Assembly: GCF_000317435.1 (NCBI RefSeq)
Contig: NC_019751.1
Coordinates: forward strand, 1,426,001 to 1,490,000
Direction: 5' to 3'
DNA length: 64,000 bases
Source of the DNA: Calothrix sp. PCC 6303
GTDB taxonomy: Bacteria > Cyanobacteriota > Cyanobacteriia > Cyanobacteriales > Nostocaceae
Position 1 is the first letter of the stretch; the number at the start of each line of letters is the position of its first letter. Shown here piece by piece: positions 38,552 through 48,610 of this stretch. Under the pieces are notes generated by a model that had not been told where the DNA came from, ran no database searches, and was given only the letters and a program-made list of their open reading frames with translations. Both the position numbers and the translations under genes were made by a program.

Positions 38552-39037
38552 ATGACAATTTTTTTTCAGTTTGAAGCAGACTTTGTAGATTCACTGCGTT
38601 GTATACCTATGTATGTACGCTACAAACTTGATATATGTGGAATTAAATTAAAGTTAGTAGAATGGAATCAAATGAACCAATCTCAGCGTCAAAATTTGAT
38701 TGATTTACCGACTACAACTGAAACCGAAGTTGATTTATACAGAGAGTATCTACAAAATTTAATTTTTCAAAAAACTGGAAAATTCCCTTCGGAACTGCCA
38801 ATAGATCCACGTCCAGCATGGATAAATTCTGAGGAAATTCCGGAATATGTTGGTAAAAAAGTTACAGAAATAGGTTTGTCTTTGGCACTAACAGATTGGC
38901 AAAATCTCACATATATACAACGTTTTGCACTGATTAAGTTAAGTCGTTCTCACCATGAAAATGAAAATTTTCCCAAAGCAATGGCAGAATTTAATTTGGG
39001 TTCAAGAAATACTAAATTTGAAAATTATATATCTTGA
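38552..39037 (+). CDS. narM: Nitrate reductase-associated protein (NarM-like)
   Basis: A 161-residue soluble protein. FFQFEADFVDSLRCIPMYVR, then YKLDICGIKLKLVEWN near the N-terminus, and QRFALIKLSRSHHENENFP near the C-terminus, match the cyanobacterial family required for assimilatory nitrate reductase maturation or activity. No narB or nitrate transporter gene is in the window, so it is separated from the rest of the nitrate genes. A copy of the MITE-like element starts a few bases past its stop. Confidence 0.8.
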   Translation: MTIFFQFEADFVDSLRCIPMYVRYKLDICGIKLKLVEWNQMNQSQRQNLIDLPTTTETEVDLYREYLQNLIFQKTGKFPSELPIDPRPAWINSEEIPEYVGKKVTEIGLSLALTDWQNLTYIQRFALIKLSRSHHENENFPKAMAEFNLGSRNTKFENYIS

Positions 39038-39040
39038 TAC

Positions 39041-39170
39041 TAAATCTCGTCTATCTTGAGAACTGTAGTTTTCCATCAAGACTTTGAGTAGGCATAGCCA
39101 GTTACGTCGTTGTTCGACGACGCATTTGAATCCCTCAAAAAACTCCGGGTTTCATCACGGAGGAGTTTTA
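39041..39170. mobile_element. MITE-like element, copy 2 (130 bp)
   Basis: It shares CTCGTCTATCTTGA(A/G)AACT, GTAGTTTTCCATCAAGA and CAAAAAACTCCGG(A/G)TTTCATCA with copy 1 at 18284-18474. Its interior is about 60 bp shorter, and the right inverted repeat has diverged. The rest of the gap to the next gene (about 300 bases) is AT-rich with nothing recognised. Confidence 0.68.
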
Positions 39171-39474
39171 ATTTGAGGAAAATAATCAGTATTCCCCCTA
39201 TGATATGTTGTTAAATTACAAGTAAGTGGCGGGATAAATTTCAATAATTAGAAATTTTTAATTTTTAATTTCTCTTTTATTGGCGAAGAGTAAAGCTATA
39301 GTGTATTTAGCAATTCTGCTAAAGATAGTGGCTGATGCTATGAGTCTGTCATCTAATGATTGCAACGTTAAGATCGGGTGTAGAACTTTTAAAGCTGTGA
39401 AAATTTACTTGACAGATTACTAGTCTGACTGCCAACTTATTTTAATTGATAGTTTAAATGTTCCTCATAACTCA

Positions 39475-40842
39475 ATGACAGGCAAAAACGCAAGACAAAA
39501 TGCTTTTCTGCGGCTGGTGTCTGGTAACGGTGCGGCAATAGGCTCTGAGTTAGGCTATGCGCTGCTGGCAAACAGAGAGGTGGCAATTGGGCGAGATCCT
39601 ACCTGTCAGATAGTTTTGGATGCCATCAAGTACCGTATGGTATCACGTCGTCACGCAGTGGTGCGTCCCCTATCTCCTTCTCCTGATGGTGGTAATACCT
39701 GGGTAATTTGCGATCTCAACAGTGCAAATGGTACCTATTTAAATGGAGAACGCTTGGAAGGTTGCCAGGAATTGCAACCAGGCGATCGCATTTCGCTGGC
39801 AAATGATGGTCCACAATTATTGTTTGAGTATGAAATTCAACACCAGGTGACTGTAGTAGGTTCCCAATCTGTCCCGACTTCCCTGGCACCTGCTAACAAT
39901 GACAGCGCTACAAGGATTGATTCGGTTAGCTTTACACAATTATTTCCGATTATCTCTACCGCAAAAGATCTAACTAGTAAAGCTTTTTTGATACCCGGTA
40001 TTCTGACTGTAATTTTTGTTGTGTTCATGTTTGCTACTGTTGGGAACCCACAGGCAAATCAAATTATTGTTGGTACTTATATTGCTGGAGCAGCTTATTA
40101 TTTTATTTATCGTTTGTGTGGTAAGCATAAGCCTTGGTGGCTATTGGTTGGTGCGGGACTTGCCACCGCAGCTTTGCTAAAAAGTCCAATTTTGGATTTG
40201 TTTATATTTGTGTTTCGCGTCGTTTTACCGGGTAATTTACCGCGAGATGAATCCATCACCCTAACTGAATTGCTAATTCATATGTTTTTTGGGGCTGGTT
40301 TGATGGAGGAATTGCTCAAGGCTTTGCCGGTTTTGGGGATATATCTGATTGGTAGAACCCTACCTGATGCTTGGAGCGATCGCATTGGCGTAAAAGAGCC
40401 TTTAGATGGGATACTTTTGGGTACGGCTTCGGCTGTAGGCTTCACTTTGTTGGAAACTTTAGGGCAATATGTACCGCAAATTACCCAAAATGTTGCCCTC
40501 CAATCGGGTACCGAAGCTGGACAGTTGGTGGGTTTACAGTTGCTGATTCCCCGTATTTTGGGCTTGGCTGCTGGACATATGGCTTATAGTGGCTACCTGG
40601 GCTATTTTATCGGTTTAGCCGTCCTCAAACCTCGTAAAGGTTGGCAAATTCTTTTAGTTGGATACTTGACTTCAGCATCACTTCATGCACTTTGGAACAC
40701 GATTGGGAATATTTATCCTTTGTTGTTGGTGCTGATTGGGGTTGTTTCCTATGCATTCTTGATGGCTGCAATCCTCAAAGCAAGGGTTCTATCTCCAACG
40801 CGATCGCAAAACTTCGCTACCCGTTTTTTAGAACGTAAGTGA
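39475..40842 (+). CDS. FHA domain fused to a PrsW-type intramembrane protease
   Basis: A 455-residue protein. Residues 20-125 are an FHA domain: VAIGRDPTCQIVL, VSRRHAVV and DLNSANGTYLNG give the Gly-Arg, Ser-Arg-Arg-His and Asn-Gly of a phosphothreonine reader. From about residue 160 on come eight or so membrane helices with the PrsW-family motifs: MEELLKALPVLG near 276 (glutamic protease Glu-Glu), DGILLGTASAVGFTLLE near 305, GHMAYSGYLGYF near 366 and SLHALWN near 401. PrsW cleaves anti-sigma factors in Bacillus. The fusion suggests that phosphorylation controls cleavage of a membrane substrate. Confidence 0.88.
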   Translation: MTGKNARQNAFLRLVSGNGAAIGSELGYALLANREVAIGRDPTCQIVLDAIKYRMVSRRHAVVRPLSPSPDGGNTWVICDLNSANGTYLNGERLEGCQELQPGDRISLANDGPQLLFEYEIQHQVTVVGSQSVPTSLAPANNDSATRIDSVSFTQLFPIISTAKDLTSKAFLIPGILTVIFVVFMFATVGNPQANQIIVGTYIAGAAYYFIYRLCGKHKPWWLLVGAGLATAALLKSPILDLFIFVFRVVLPGNLPRDESITLTELLIHMFFGAGLMEELLKALPVLGIYLIGRTLPDAWSDRIGVKEPLDGILLGTASAVGFTLLETLGQYVPQITQNVALQSGTEAGQLVGLQLLIPRILGLAAGHMAYSGYLGYFIGLAVLKPRKGWQILLVGYLTSASLHALWNTIGNIYPLLLVLIGVVSYAFLMAAILKARVLSPTRSQNFATRFLERK

Positions 40843-41291
40843 TTTTTATTGTTGCAATTTTAGTAACGGTGGCAGAGGTTGAAAGCAAATTAGATATGAT
40901 TGATTCAACGCCTGGAAATTGTCTCTTTTAACTACAAGCATCATCTATTTGCCTTGGTTTGTTTTTATGTCTTTAGATAGAGGTTTTTTCGCTGCATCTA
41001 CCATATGGTATAGTTGGGCAATTTGTATTCAAGCTCACAAAATCACTCCTTACTTGAAGGCAGGAATAATCCCCAGTGGATCGTATTTGCACTTTCACAC
41101 TAAGAACAGTTAAAAACTGAACTTTTCTAAATGCCATTGGGGTTGATTTATAGGTCTTGCGGCTAACCGCTCCCACTATATTTCAACTATCTAAACCATA
41201 AAACACCAATAGCTACAAGTAATGCTTGCAGGTAAAAAATAGTGATGCATACATTGCCTGAATAGGGAACGACAGAACTAAAAAAACAAAA
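40843..41291. other. Intergenic region after the FHA-PrsW gene
   Basis: About 450 bases between two convergent genes. Short open frames on both strands show no recognisable product or ribosome-binding site. I see no repeat or terminator of note. Confidence 0.5.
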
Positions 41292-41939
41292 CTAACCTTC
41301 GTTTTGAAAAGCGTTAATTTGTTTTAATGCATAGTATGCGATCGCTACACTAATCCGTGCCTGTTCAATTTCTGAGAGAGTTTGCCATTCATGTTCACCA
41401 ACTTTGTCAAGGACAGTTTCGAGATTTTGGGCTTCGCTGTTACGCATCGCATAGGCAAAAGGACGGGCTAAAACAGTTAAATCATCACTTCCCCAGCTTG
41501 GTAAGACTGCTTGAGCGCAGGATACTAATTGTTCCCCCATAGATTGTTTGGGGTTGAATATTTCAGATGCTTTTTCGGCAATTCGTTCAATTAATTCGTG
41601 GGGAACCCTTGCTGCTATTTGTTTAGTCAGGTTTTCTTTAAGTTGAGTTACCAAATTTACTACGGTGTTACATTTATACTCTTGGTTAGCTGAAACATTA
41701 GACCAAAGAGTATCAAGCTGATTGTAGAAAGACTGCGATCGCACTGTCAGTTCTTCGTCTAATAAATCTTGTATTTGGCATTGACGTTCAACATCGCCAA
41801 AATAATCATCAGACTCTGGTTTGGCTGGATTCCACGGATAAGCAGTATCTTCAGCTTCTAGTAATGTTTCCAACAATTCCAATTGTGCAGGAGAGCAGAA
41901 TGGTTGGAAGTTGTCGAAGTTATGGGTAAGGTTAGTCAT
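41292..41939 (-). CDS. Conserved helical protein of unknown function
   Basis: A 215-residue acidic, helical, soluble protein with no signal peptide, membrane helix or enzyme motif that I recognise. N-terminal NFDNFQPFCSPAQLELLETL and the middle IAARVPHELIERIAEKASEI are regular amphipathic helices. It lies 147 bases after the CHAT-FHA gene on the same strand and may be its partner or substrate; this is inference. Confidence 0.72.
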   Translation of the reverse strand: MTNLTHNFDNFQPFCSPAQLELLETLLEAEDTAYPWNPAKPESDDYFGDVERQCQIQDLLDEELTVRSQSFYNQLDTLWSNVSANQEYKCNTVVNLVTQLKENLTKQIAARVPHELIERIAEKASEIFNPKQSMGEQLVSCAQAVLPSWGSDDLTVLARPFAYAMRNSEAQNLETVLDKVGEHEWQTLSEIEQARISVAIAYYALKQINAFQNEG

Positions 41940-42086
41940 TAGTTCGTCGGGGGTAAATTTCGGTGGTATTGACAGCTACAGCTTCAGGTGCTGTGTTTCC
42001 GCAAATTAGGGATGATTTTTCCAGGATGAATAATTAATTTTATGCAGGTCAAAGATGAGAAAATCTCATATTTTACTGTGCATTAC

Positions 42087-43670
42087 TTAAGAATTTTCAA
42101 TACAAAATTCCCAAACTTCTGGACTGCCAAATCTTAACTGCATTCCTGGCTCAAGCGGTATTTCCTGACGATGGATTCTTTCCCAAGAACCGGAGCGAGA
42201 AATAAAGGTACCATAACTGGATTCGTCACGCAGTACATATGTTGGTACTAATGTAGCTTCACCAAAGGGGACAACGCAAATAATTTGTGCTTGCTGACGA
42301 GAGACGAGTAAATCGGGAATCACAATATCATTTTCGGCAGTTCTACCAATACGTGTAGCCCGTTTTTTTAATGTCCACTTAGCTTCTTCACCAGATATTG
42401 CCCGCAAGTAAGCTTTGGGCATGATATATTCTGCTGGGGCTAAGGTATCGGCAGGAAACTGCGTCACATCTTCGTCCAATCCCCGTAACACTCGTCCATC
42501 GAATTCCGGATGCATGTAGAGTACGGGGAGAGTCCATGAAGGTTGGATGAAGCTATATACTACTAATAATTTTTGTCTGGCTTCGGCAACAGCTTGATCG
42601 ATTGCTTTACGCGATCGCAATGCTTGGGCAAAGGCTTGAATAAAGCTGAGGCTTTCGTGATCAGCTATTTTATCACGCATTCCCAAAACTGCGGGAACAC
42701 CGTAACGAATTAAAACTTCAGTTAAACTGCTATGGGGTAACGACTGACCATTAATTGCGGCAGGTTGTGCGCCCCAGCAAGAATTTAGCACAGCTAGTTT
42801 AATACCAGTGCGGGTTAAAACCTGAGCTAATTCAATCCCGGTTAAAGTGGAACCAGAACCCAACAGCAATATACCGCCATCTGCCCCTCGCATTCCATGT
42901 CCAGCATAGAAAAGCACATTGTAAGCGCGGGTTTCCAGTTCAGCAATTAGTTGTTCTGGAGTGGGTTGAATTAGTGTCCGCACCATACAAGGTGCATATC
43001 CCAAGGTATTACTACCTCCAGGATTTCCCAGAGTGAGGGTTTTTTGTAAAGTTCTTGCCTCTTCTTGCAATTGCAGATCATCATTTTCACCCAAAACCAG
43101 TAAAACATTTAAACCAGGATCAACTCTTAACTGGGGGAGTTTTTCAACTTCACTAGTAGTACGGCTAAATAATATATTTTGATTGAGTGAAATTGCAGGC
43201 TTCCCAATAGGCTGCATAATTTCCCAAGGTAGGCTCACCATGAGAGGATCTCTGATTTCCATCCGTAATCGTAGACTTTTTCCCTGTCCCATCGCAATCC
43301 CGTGGCTACATTCTAAACTGCCAGGAATTGGTCCGTTTTGGTCAAATACCCATTTCCACAAACTATTACCAAAATGTTGCATCAATAACCCAGCATAGTT
43401 TTGTGGTCTACCTCCAGTTGGTGATAATAATTCTGGTGGTAGAGAGGTGCCATTTAACCCTGGGAAGGAATAGGAATTTGGTGAAATGTTCAGGTTACTA
43501 TGCTCGGCAAACAGTTCTTGCCATTCCTGCCAAGCTTGGTTCATGCTGGCACTCCAGACGCAATCATGATGAACATAGCCACTGGGATAAGGTGCTTTTA
43601 CTACCCAAATGGCGAAATTATCTGTACCTGTGCTGACTAGTCGTCTGATTGCCAGATTTAAAGATGGCAT
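42087..43670 (-). CDS. CHAT-domain cysteine protease with C-terminal FHA domain
   Basis: A 527-residue protein. Residues about 130-400 form a CHAT (caspase-like) domain with the catalytic pair His258 (FYAGHGMRG) and Cys298 (LNSCWGA). An FHA domain follows at about 435-520: TRIGRTAENDIVIPD and VSRQQAQI, with a final SSYGTFISR. FHA domains bind phosphothreonine, so the protease may be recruited to, or controlled by, a phosphorylated protein. The N-terminal 125 residues (IWVVKAPYPSGYVHHDC) are a conserved region found ahead of some CHAT domains. Substrate is unknown. Confidence 0.87.
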   Translation of the reverse strand: MPSLNLAIRRLVSTGTDNFAIWVVKAPYPSGYVHHDCVWSASMNQAWQEWQELFAEHSNLNISPNSYSFPGLNGTSLPPELLSPTGGRPQNYAGLLMQHFGNSLWKWVFDQNGPIPGSLECSHGIAMGQGKSLRLRMEIRDPLMVSLPWEIMQPIGKPAISLNQNILFSRTTSEVEKLPQLRVDPGLNVLLVLGENDDLQLQEEARTLQKTLTLGNPGGSNTLGYAPCMVRTLIQPTPEQLIAELETRAYNVLFYAGHGMRGADGGILLLGSGSTLTGIELAQVLTRTGIKLAVLNSCWGAQPAAINGQSLPHSSLTEVLIRYGVPAVLGMRDKIADHESLSFIQAFAQALRSRKAIDQAVAEARQKLLVVYSFIQPSWTLPVLYMHPEFDGRVLRGLDEDVTQFPADTLAPAEYIMPKAYLRAISGEEAKWTLKKRATRIGRTAENDIVIPDLLVSRQQAQIICVVPFGEATLVPTYVLRDESSYGTFISRSGSWERIHRQEIPLEPGMQLRFGSPEVWEFCIENS

Positions 43671-44239
43671 GGATTTATTTAATTAGAAAAACTAATAGGT
43701 TGAGGGAACTTGTCAGAGATTTAAGTTTTTTTATTTTTTTAACTATATCGCCGTAAGTCCCTCATTGAATTTGGTAATCCGAATCAGTGGCGGGATATAA
43801 GGCGGGAAAAACCGAAATCGTAGCCGAGTGAGGGCGGAGAACATTTGACCCTTTACCTCCGGTACACTTGGTTCCGACTTCGCTCAGGGTCAAGGTTTTT
43901 TCAAATATTATCTATGAGATAGATGAAGAATCCCCAGGATTTTTTGATAGGATATTGAAATCTTGACCATCAATGCCATAAGCGAAAACCAAGCGGTGGA
44001 GGTATATGTTGCAAGAAAACCCTTCGACTTCGCTCAGGGTAAAAGATTTGGGTCTTGGGAACCAGGATTCCTGCCCTTGGAGGGAATGTCAGACTAATAG
44101 AATTACGGAGTGAGGCTATTCCCGATGAATTGGGAAGCCCACACTGTACCGTTGGCGTTAGCCTGCCGCAGGCATAGGTCAGTGTGTGGTAGTTCACTAG
44201 TAATAGCTCTTGTCATTGTTTTCATAAGGGACTGGGTAA
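43671..44239. other. Intergenic region rich in repeats
   Basis: Between the CHAT-FHA and PP2C genes. GACTTCGCTCAGGGT occurs twice (near 43876 and 44027), and a transposon-end remnant lies at 44095-44197. No gene is supported; a 75-codon minus-strand frame is made of the repeats. Confidence 0.6.
44095..44197 (+). mobile_element. Transposon right-end/RNA-like remnant, copy 2
   Basis: TGGGAAGCCCACACTGTACC, an inner hairpin GCCTGC/GCAGGC and CAGTGTGTGG followed by TAGTTCAC echo the element after psaC. The outer stem is CACACTG/CAGTGTG. The TTCAC end and hairpin fit the right end of an IS200/IS605-type element. No transposase remains. Confidence 0.45.
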
Positions 44240-46546
44240 CTATTTTCTGGGGGAGTTTAGCTGAGTTGAGGTATTTGGATTACCATTTGCTTCTAAACAT
44301 GGATTATTGCCACCTCTAGGCAGTTCCAAGACTGATTTTAGTTTTGCCGATTCAATCCAGATTTCACCTTGGGGTAATCTGGAACCTGAGTTTGCATTCT
44401 CAGAAGCTGATGGCTCTACGCTACTATCATCTGCTGCAATTTGGCATATGTAGACTTTAATTCGCTCCGTAGACTTGTCACCTTCGTTTTTTGAATTATT
44501 ATAATTCACATTTTGTATTTTCAGGATAGTACCACTTGGTAGGTTAGCGGCGGGTTGGAAGGGATTTTGGGTTGTACTGTAGGGCGTTGGGTTTTGCAGT
44601 TTAATAAAGGCTTCTGGTGGTGCGGTTGGGGATGAATTGCGGTTGTTGCGGCTTGAATTCGCTGGTTGTGAAGTAGTTGCGGGTGCTGTAGTTCCAATTG
44701 GATTGAAGGGGAAATTGCGTTGCCAAAGATATCCAATTACTAAACCACTGCCAACGACAAACGCCAAAGCAAGCAAATGTAGGGGCATTTTTGGGGCTTG
44801 ATTGGCTGAAGCGCGAGATGTATCGGGAATGACTTTAGTGTTTTGATTATTTCTGGGATACAAACGACTAGCGGTAGATTTGGAGTTGGTATCGGTGATG
44901 ATTTCGGCAGCAGTAGCAGCGATCGCGTTTTCTGGTTCATGGTACTGTAGCTGATAATGAACTAATGCAACTGTGACGTTATCATGACCATTTTGAGTGT
45001 TGGCAATTTCCACTAAACGATTAGCAACACCGAGTAAATCAGCTTTCCCGTTCAATATGGGTAAAATATCACTTTCCCAATATTGTTCAACTCGATCAAA
45101 ATCGCTCAACCCATCAGAACAAAGCAAAAATACACAGTCTTCATCCAGAACAAATCTTTGTGCTGTCGGATGTAAAGAATTACTAGAACTCATACCCAAA
45201 GCTTGTACTAGGGAACCGGAGGCACCTTGCTGTATGGCATCACGATAAACAGCATAGCCTAGTCTGACTTCACGGGTTGCCACATCATCATCAAGGGTGA
45301 CTTGATAACAGCCTTGGTGTGTAATTAGGTATGCGCGACTATCTCCAACATGGGTAATATACATCTCATGTGCCACTGGTAACGCCATTACCAGGGTTGT
45401 TCCCATGCGTTGCCGTCCTTGTTTGCCTTCGCTGTCGTTTTCCTCGCTAATTCTATCGTTAGCAATGGCAGCGGCTTGCTCCAATTCGGCAATCAAGTTT
45501 GCCGGGTCTATGTCACTGTGGTAATGACTGTTAATTTCTTGAATTTTCTTTTCAATTACCTCAATGGCTAGGTTTGATGCCACATTCCCACCTTCATGTC
45601 CGCCAATTCCATCACATACTATGGCTAAAGGTGTTTCAGAGGTGCCACTGTCAATAATTGTGCCGCTACTGGGATAGCAAGAATCTTCGTTGCGTTGACG
45701 GCTTGGTCCCTGGTCTGATTGTGTGACGATTTTTACAGACGTTGCGAATTTTGAGGAGGTACTGGGTTGGGAATTGCGTCCGAGTTCTGCTAGTCCTTGA
45801 TCTAAAATCTCAACTAGCTGCTCACCAGAGCGGATTTTACCGTTAATTAAACCTTTACAAGCGGCACCGAGAAAGGACGCGATCGCATCTTTGGCATAGG
45901 GCAATAATTCCGTTTGCCAAAACGAGCCTAAATCCGACAGGTTTGGGTGTTTTTCGCCATCTGAGTGCAACTCCAATAAGCGAACTAACGACCCTTCCAC
46001 CAGCAACAAAGCAGGGTTGAGTAAGGTTGAGGCTACACCTTCACTTGCCAAAGGTTGCCAAAGATGGGCAATTTGCCACAACCAATTCAGTTGACGCATT
46101 GATGTGGCTTGATGCCAAGCTAATGCTAAAGTGTCCTGTAACTTTACTTCTTCGGGGAGATGATTTAGTAACAACGGGGGTCTTTCTAAAAGTAGGATTT
46201 CTTGATGGGAATTACCTTCAGAAATTGCCAATATTCCATAAACTTGCGGTACATTCAGACGGTAAGGAAACAGTCTCAAATAGGCTCTTAAGGACTGCAA
46301 ATTTTCTAGTTCCGGAACCTGGGGTACTAAGGCTGGTTTAGTGTCTAAAACGACGGATTTACCAACAATCAAGTAACGCTGGGCTAATAATTCTCCAACT
46401 TTGCCCAAATCCTTTTTCTCACCAGCTACCCAAAGATAACGCTTCAGCAGAGGTGTCTGACATCGCTGGCACAATTTCTCATTCAGTCGATTGTCAGCCT
46501 GACAATTTTCATTCGGGCAATAGAGCGTTGCCGCGTCTTTTTCCAT
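44240..46546 (-). CDS. PP2C-type protein phosphatase with zinc ribbon and membrane anchor
   Basis: From ATG 46546 the product is 768 residues (a TTG at 46576 would add ten). A zinc ribbon opens it (YCPNENC and CQRC, about residues 9-35). A long region follows that looks like a degenerate kinase-like or adaptor segment. The PP2C domain (about 275-525) has QRNEDS, VCDGIGGHEGG, GDSRAY, LCSDGLSD and GHDNVTVAL, all metal-binding acids present. One membrane helix lies near residue 595, and a Ser/Asn/Pro-rich tail with a small outer domain ends it. It removes phosphate from Ser/Thr and could reset the targets of the nearby FHA proteins. Confidence 0.88.
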   Translation of the reverse strand: MEKDAATLYCPNENCQADNRLNEKLCQRCQTPLLKRYLWVAGEKKDLGKVGELLAQRYLIVGKSVVLDTKPALVPQVPELENLQSLRAYLRLFPYRLNVPQVYGILAISEGNSHQEILLLERPPLLLNHLPEEVKLQDTLALAWHQATSMRQLNWLWQIAHLWQPLASEGVASTLLNPALLLVEGSLVRLLELHSDGEKHPNLSDLGSFWQTELLPYAKDAIASFLGAACKGLINGKIRSGEQLVEILDQGLAELGRNSQPSTSSKFATSVKIVTQSDQGPSRQRNEDSCYPSSGTIIDSGTSETPLAIVCDGIGGHEGGNVASNLAIEVIEKKIQEINSHYHSDIDPANLIAELEQAAAIANDRISEENDSEGKQGRQRMGTTLVMALPVAHEMYITHVGDSRAYLITHQGCYQVTLDDDVATREVRLGYAVYRDAIQQGASGSLVQALGMSSSNSLHPTAQRFVLDEDCVFLLCSDGLSDFDRVEQYWESDILPILNGKADLLGVANRLVEIANTQNGHDNVTVALVHYQLQYHEPENAIAATAAEIITDTNSKSTASRLYPRNNQNTKVIPDTSRASANQAPKMPLHLLALAFVVGSGLVIGYLWQRNFPFNPIGTTAPATTSQPANSSRNNRNSSPTAPPEAFIKLQNPTPYSTTQNPFQPAANLPSGTILKIQNVNYNNSKNEGDKSTERIKVYICQIAADDSSVEPSASENANSGSRLPQGEIWIESAKLKSVLELPRGGNNPCLEANGNPNTSTQLNSPRK

Positions 46547-46576
46547 AGTTTTCGCACCGATCGGCAAAATTGGCAA

Positions 46577-47238
46577 TTTTTGTAATAGGATTTAGTAGCG
46601 GCACTGTAGACCGCTGTTACTTTTAGCTAGGTAGTGTGTAGCTTCCCAGGGGTGATTTTTCTGTTTACAGATGGAATTAGTCTTAACAGTTAGTCAGTTT
46701 CCTAAGGAATAATATACTAAGCTAAATTCACAGCCTCATCAAGTAAACTTATAACTATGTCATGATGATTATCGCGTTAGAGTTTAGTTGCCTGGGGCGA
46801 ACCTAACCATTCCACAATGGATCATTCACGAAACGTCAAATAGCATAGGACTGTTTTTAGTTTATCGGAATCTGTGCATCCAAAAACTTAATTTAAAGCT
46901 AAATATTGTCGATCATAATCAAAAACTGAGACATATATCAATACTTCCATCAACTCAGTCTCAATTTCCGCCCCTAGTGCTGCTTTTATACCAGGTCTTG
47001 CGGAGAGTAAAATTAAAAGTCAAGATATGCAGATATTCAAAAATGAGTAATTAGTAATTAGCCTGTTTTGTGAGGAGGATTTAGATCAGGCAGGGGACTT
47101 AAACCCCCAAGCAGGTAAATAGACCACACTGTAGGGGTTTAGCAATGCGCTTTACCCCTACGGCTGATGTGGTTCAAAGTTTCCGATCAAGATATTTAAG
47201 CGAACCGTATTAATCTAACTCCGATAAAAAGCACAGAA
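46577..47238. other. Intergenic region between PP2C and ndhM genes
   Basis: About 660 bases without a convincing gene. It holds one copy of the four-copy repeat (47042-47100) and a palindrome TGTAGGGGTTTA...TTTACCCCTACGG near 47131-47162. An 88-codon plus-strand frame lacks a ribosome-binding site and any recognisable product. Confidence 0.5.
47042..47100 (+). repeat. Dispersed repeat, copy C (diverged)
   Basis: AGTAATTAGTAATTAGCCTG, then TTTTGTGAGGAGGATTTAGA and TCAGGCAGG, follows the same order as copies A, B and D but with more changes. Confidence 0.5.
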
Positions 47239-47595
47239 TCAACTGCTTTCAGCTTCCATACGAGGTAAACCCATGCTGTAGTTAGCAACACGAGCGTTGA
47301 GATTATAACTAATTTCACCTTTTTGCAGAAGCGATCGCACTAAATGTTCTAAGTCAGAACCAATCCGACGTAGATTATAGTCAGTTAGGTCTACACCACT
47401 TGATGCTTCTACCAGTTCATCAAACTGACGATAAACCTTCTGCAACGCATCTTCAGTCCAACTAAATTCATTATCTGGATCTATATCCAAAGTCAAAACT
47501 TCGTTGCTAGGTACTAATTCGCCATCCTGGTCAAGTTTAGCCGCAAAAATGCGGATGTGTCGGGTTGTGGACTTGAGCAACGTCGCGTTTTCCAT
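47239..47595 (-). CDS. ndhM: NAD(P)H-quinone oxidoreductase subunit M
   Basis: NdhM is a cyanobacterial and plastid-specific subunit of the NDH-1 complex on the thylakoid membrane, which works in cyclic electron flow and respiration. ATG 47595 gives [20 protein letters not shown], the usual N-terminus; the GTG at 47652 that would add 19 residues is rejected. [40 protein letters not shown] and [20 protein letters not shown] are strongly conserved family blocks. Length 118 is normal. It is a single gene. Confidence 0.95.
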   Translation of the reverse strand: MENATLLKSTTRHIRIFAAKLDQDGELVPSNEVLTLDIDPDNEFSWTEDALQKVYRQFDELVEASSGVDLTDYNLRRIGSDLEHLVRSLLQKGEISYNLNARVANYSMGLPRMEAESS

Positions 47596-47652
47596 ATGGA
47601 GTCTGGTTGGATCAGGATTAATTTCTACAAATTCAGGCAGAAGTAACCTCAC

Positions 47653-48610
47653 CCACCGTGAAGCGGCGAGGTCTTTCTAACTCTGCAACCATTGTAAACT
47701 CGATTTTGCAGCTTGAATCTTCTAAAATTCTCACAACCCCTGAATTTTTAACAACATTGGGGGGTCTAATTCCCCAGCAATCAACGACGGCAGCTTTCTG
47801 AGAAAGTTAAGTGGAGGCTTCGGCTACACTTACTTTGGGCTGTTTTCTGTCTAGGTCTAAATCCTCGTCGCAAAACGTAATACCTTTAGGCTTGCTTCCC
47901 GCGAATTGGGAATTCTTTTAATTGGTTTCCCTATTTTCTCTGACACTTCAGAATCAGGGAACTACTAATTGCCAATTATGGTCTTTTTTCTCTGGACAAA
48001 AGCAAAAGATTCTTGTTTTTTCAGATAAATCATCAAATTTGCCCGATTTATCGGATTGTATAATATACTCTGCTTGAAATGTTCTAAAAGCAAAGTCTGT
48101 GTTATCGTCGTGGAGATAAATTTTTCTCACTTTTTTTTACGTGTTTACCCCCCCATGTTTTATTAATTGTAAAAATCATACATCTAGTGATTTCACTGAC
48201 AACCGTTCTAACTCGCTCTGGATATCATTAAGCCCCAATATATTCAGAGAATTTACCTACGTGTAAATACCATTATTCTAGTTACAAAAAACCTAGTGTT
48301 AACTGGATTATCAAGTTGATGTGAAACAGAATCGCAAGTTCTTACACAAACTTCATTGTATGGAGTCTTAAAAACTGAATAATGGTTATGGCTCACATAA
48401 AAAACATTGGGCACATTTGGAGGAAGAAAGGAAAAATCTAGGCAAAAAGTCTAGCGAAAAAACGAAAAGGGGAGCAATATGGAATACAACACAATATGAG
48501 TGGAAGGATTCTAAATTCACTTCCAGGATTGGGAAAGTATATAAGAAACTTCAGCTTGAAAGATAGCTGCTCACTTTGAAGAATACTCAAGTTAAGGGAT
48601 CTGAAAGGTT
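47653..48610. other. Long non-coding stretch between ndhM and a small divergent gene
   Basis: Nearly 960 bases with no open frame worth calling. A hairpin AAAGTTAAGTG/CACTTACTTT is near 47802-47845. It should contain the divergent promoters for ndhM and the 93-residue protein. I could not identify a defined regulatory site. Confidence 0.5.

Noticed and set aside
43970-44197. 75-codon minus-strand frame
   Set aside because: Composed of repeat sequence and the transposon-end remnant; such frames recur wherever that repeat occurs.
46788-47054. 88-codon frame on the plus strand
   Set aside because: No ribosome-binding site, non-standard start, and the end runs into a dispersed repeat.
47596-47652. 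Nineteen extra residues at the start of NdhM
   Set aside because: They begin with GTG without a ribosome-binding site, and [10 protein letters not shown] is the usual N-terminus of the family.
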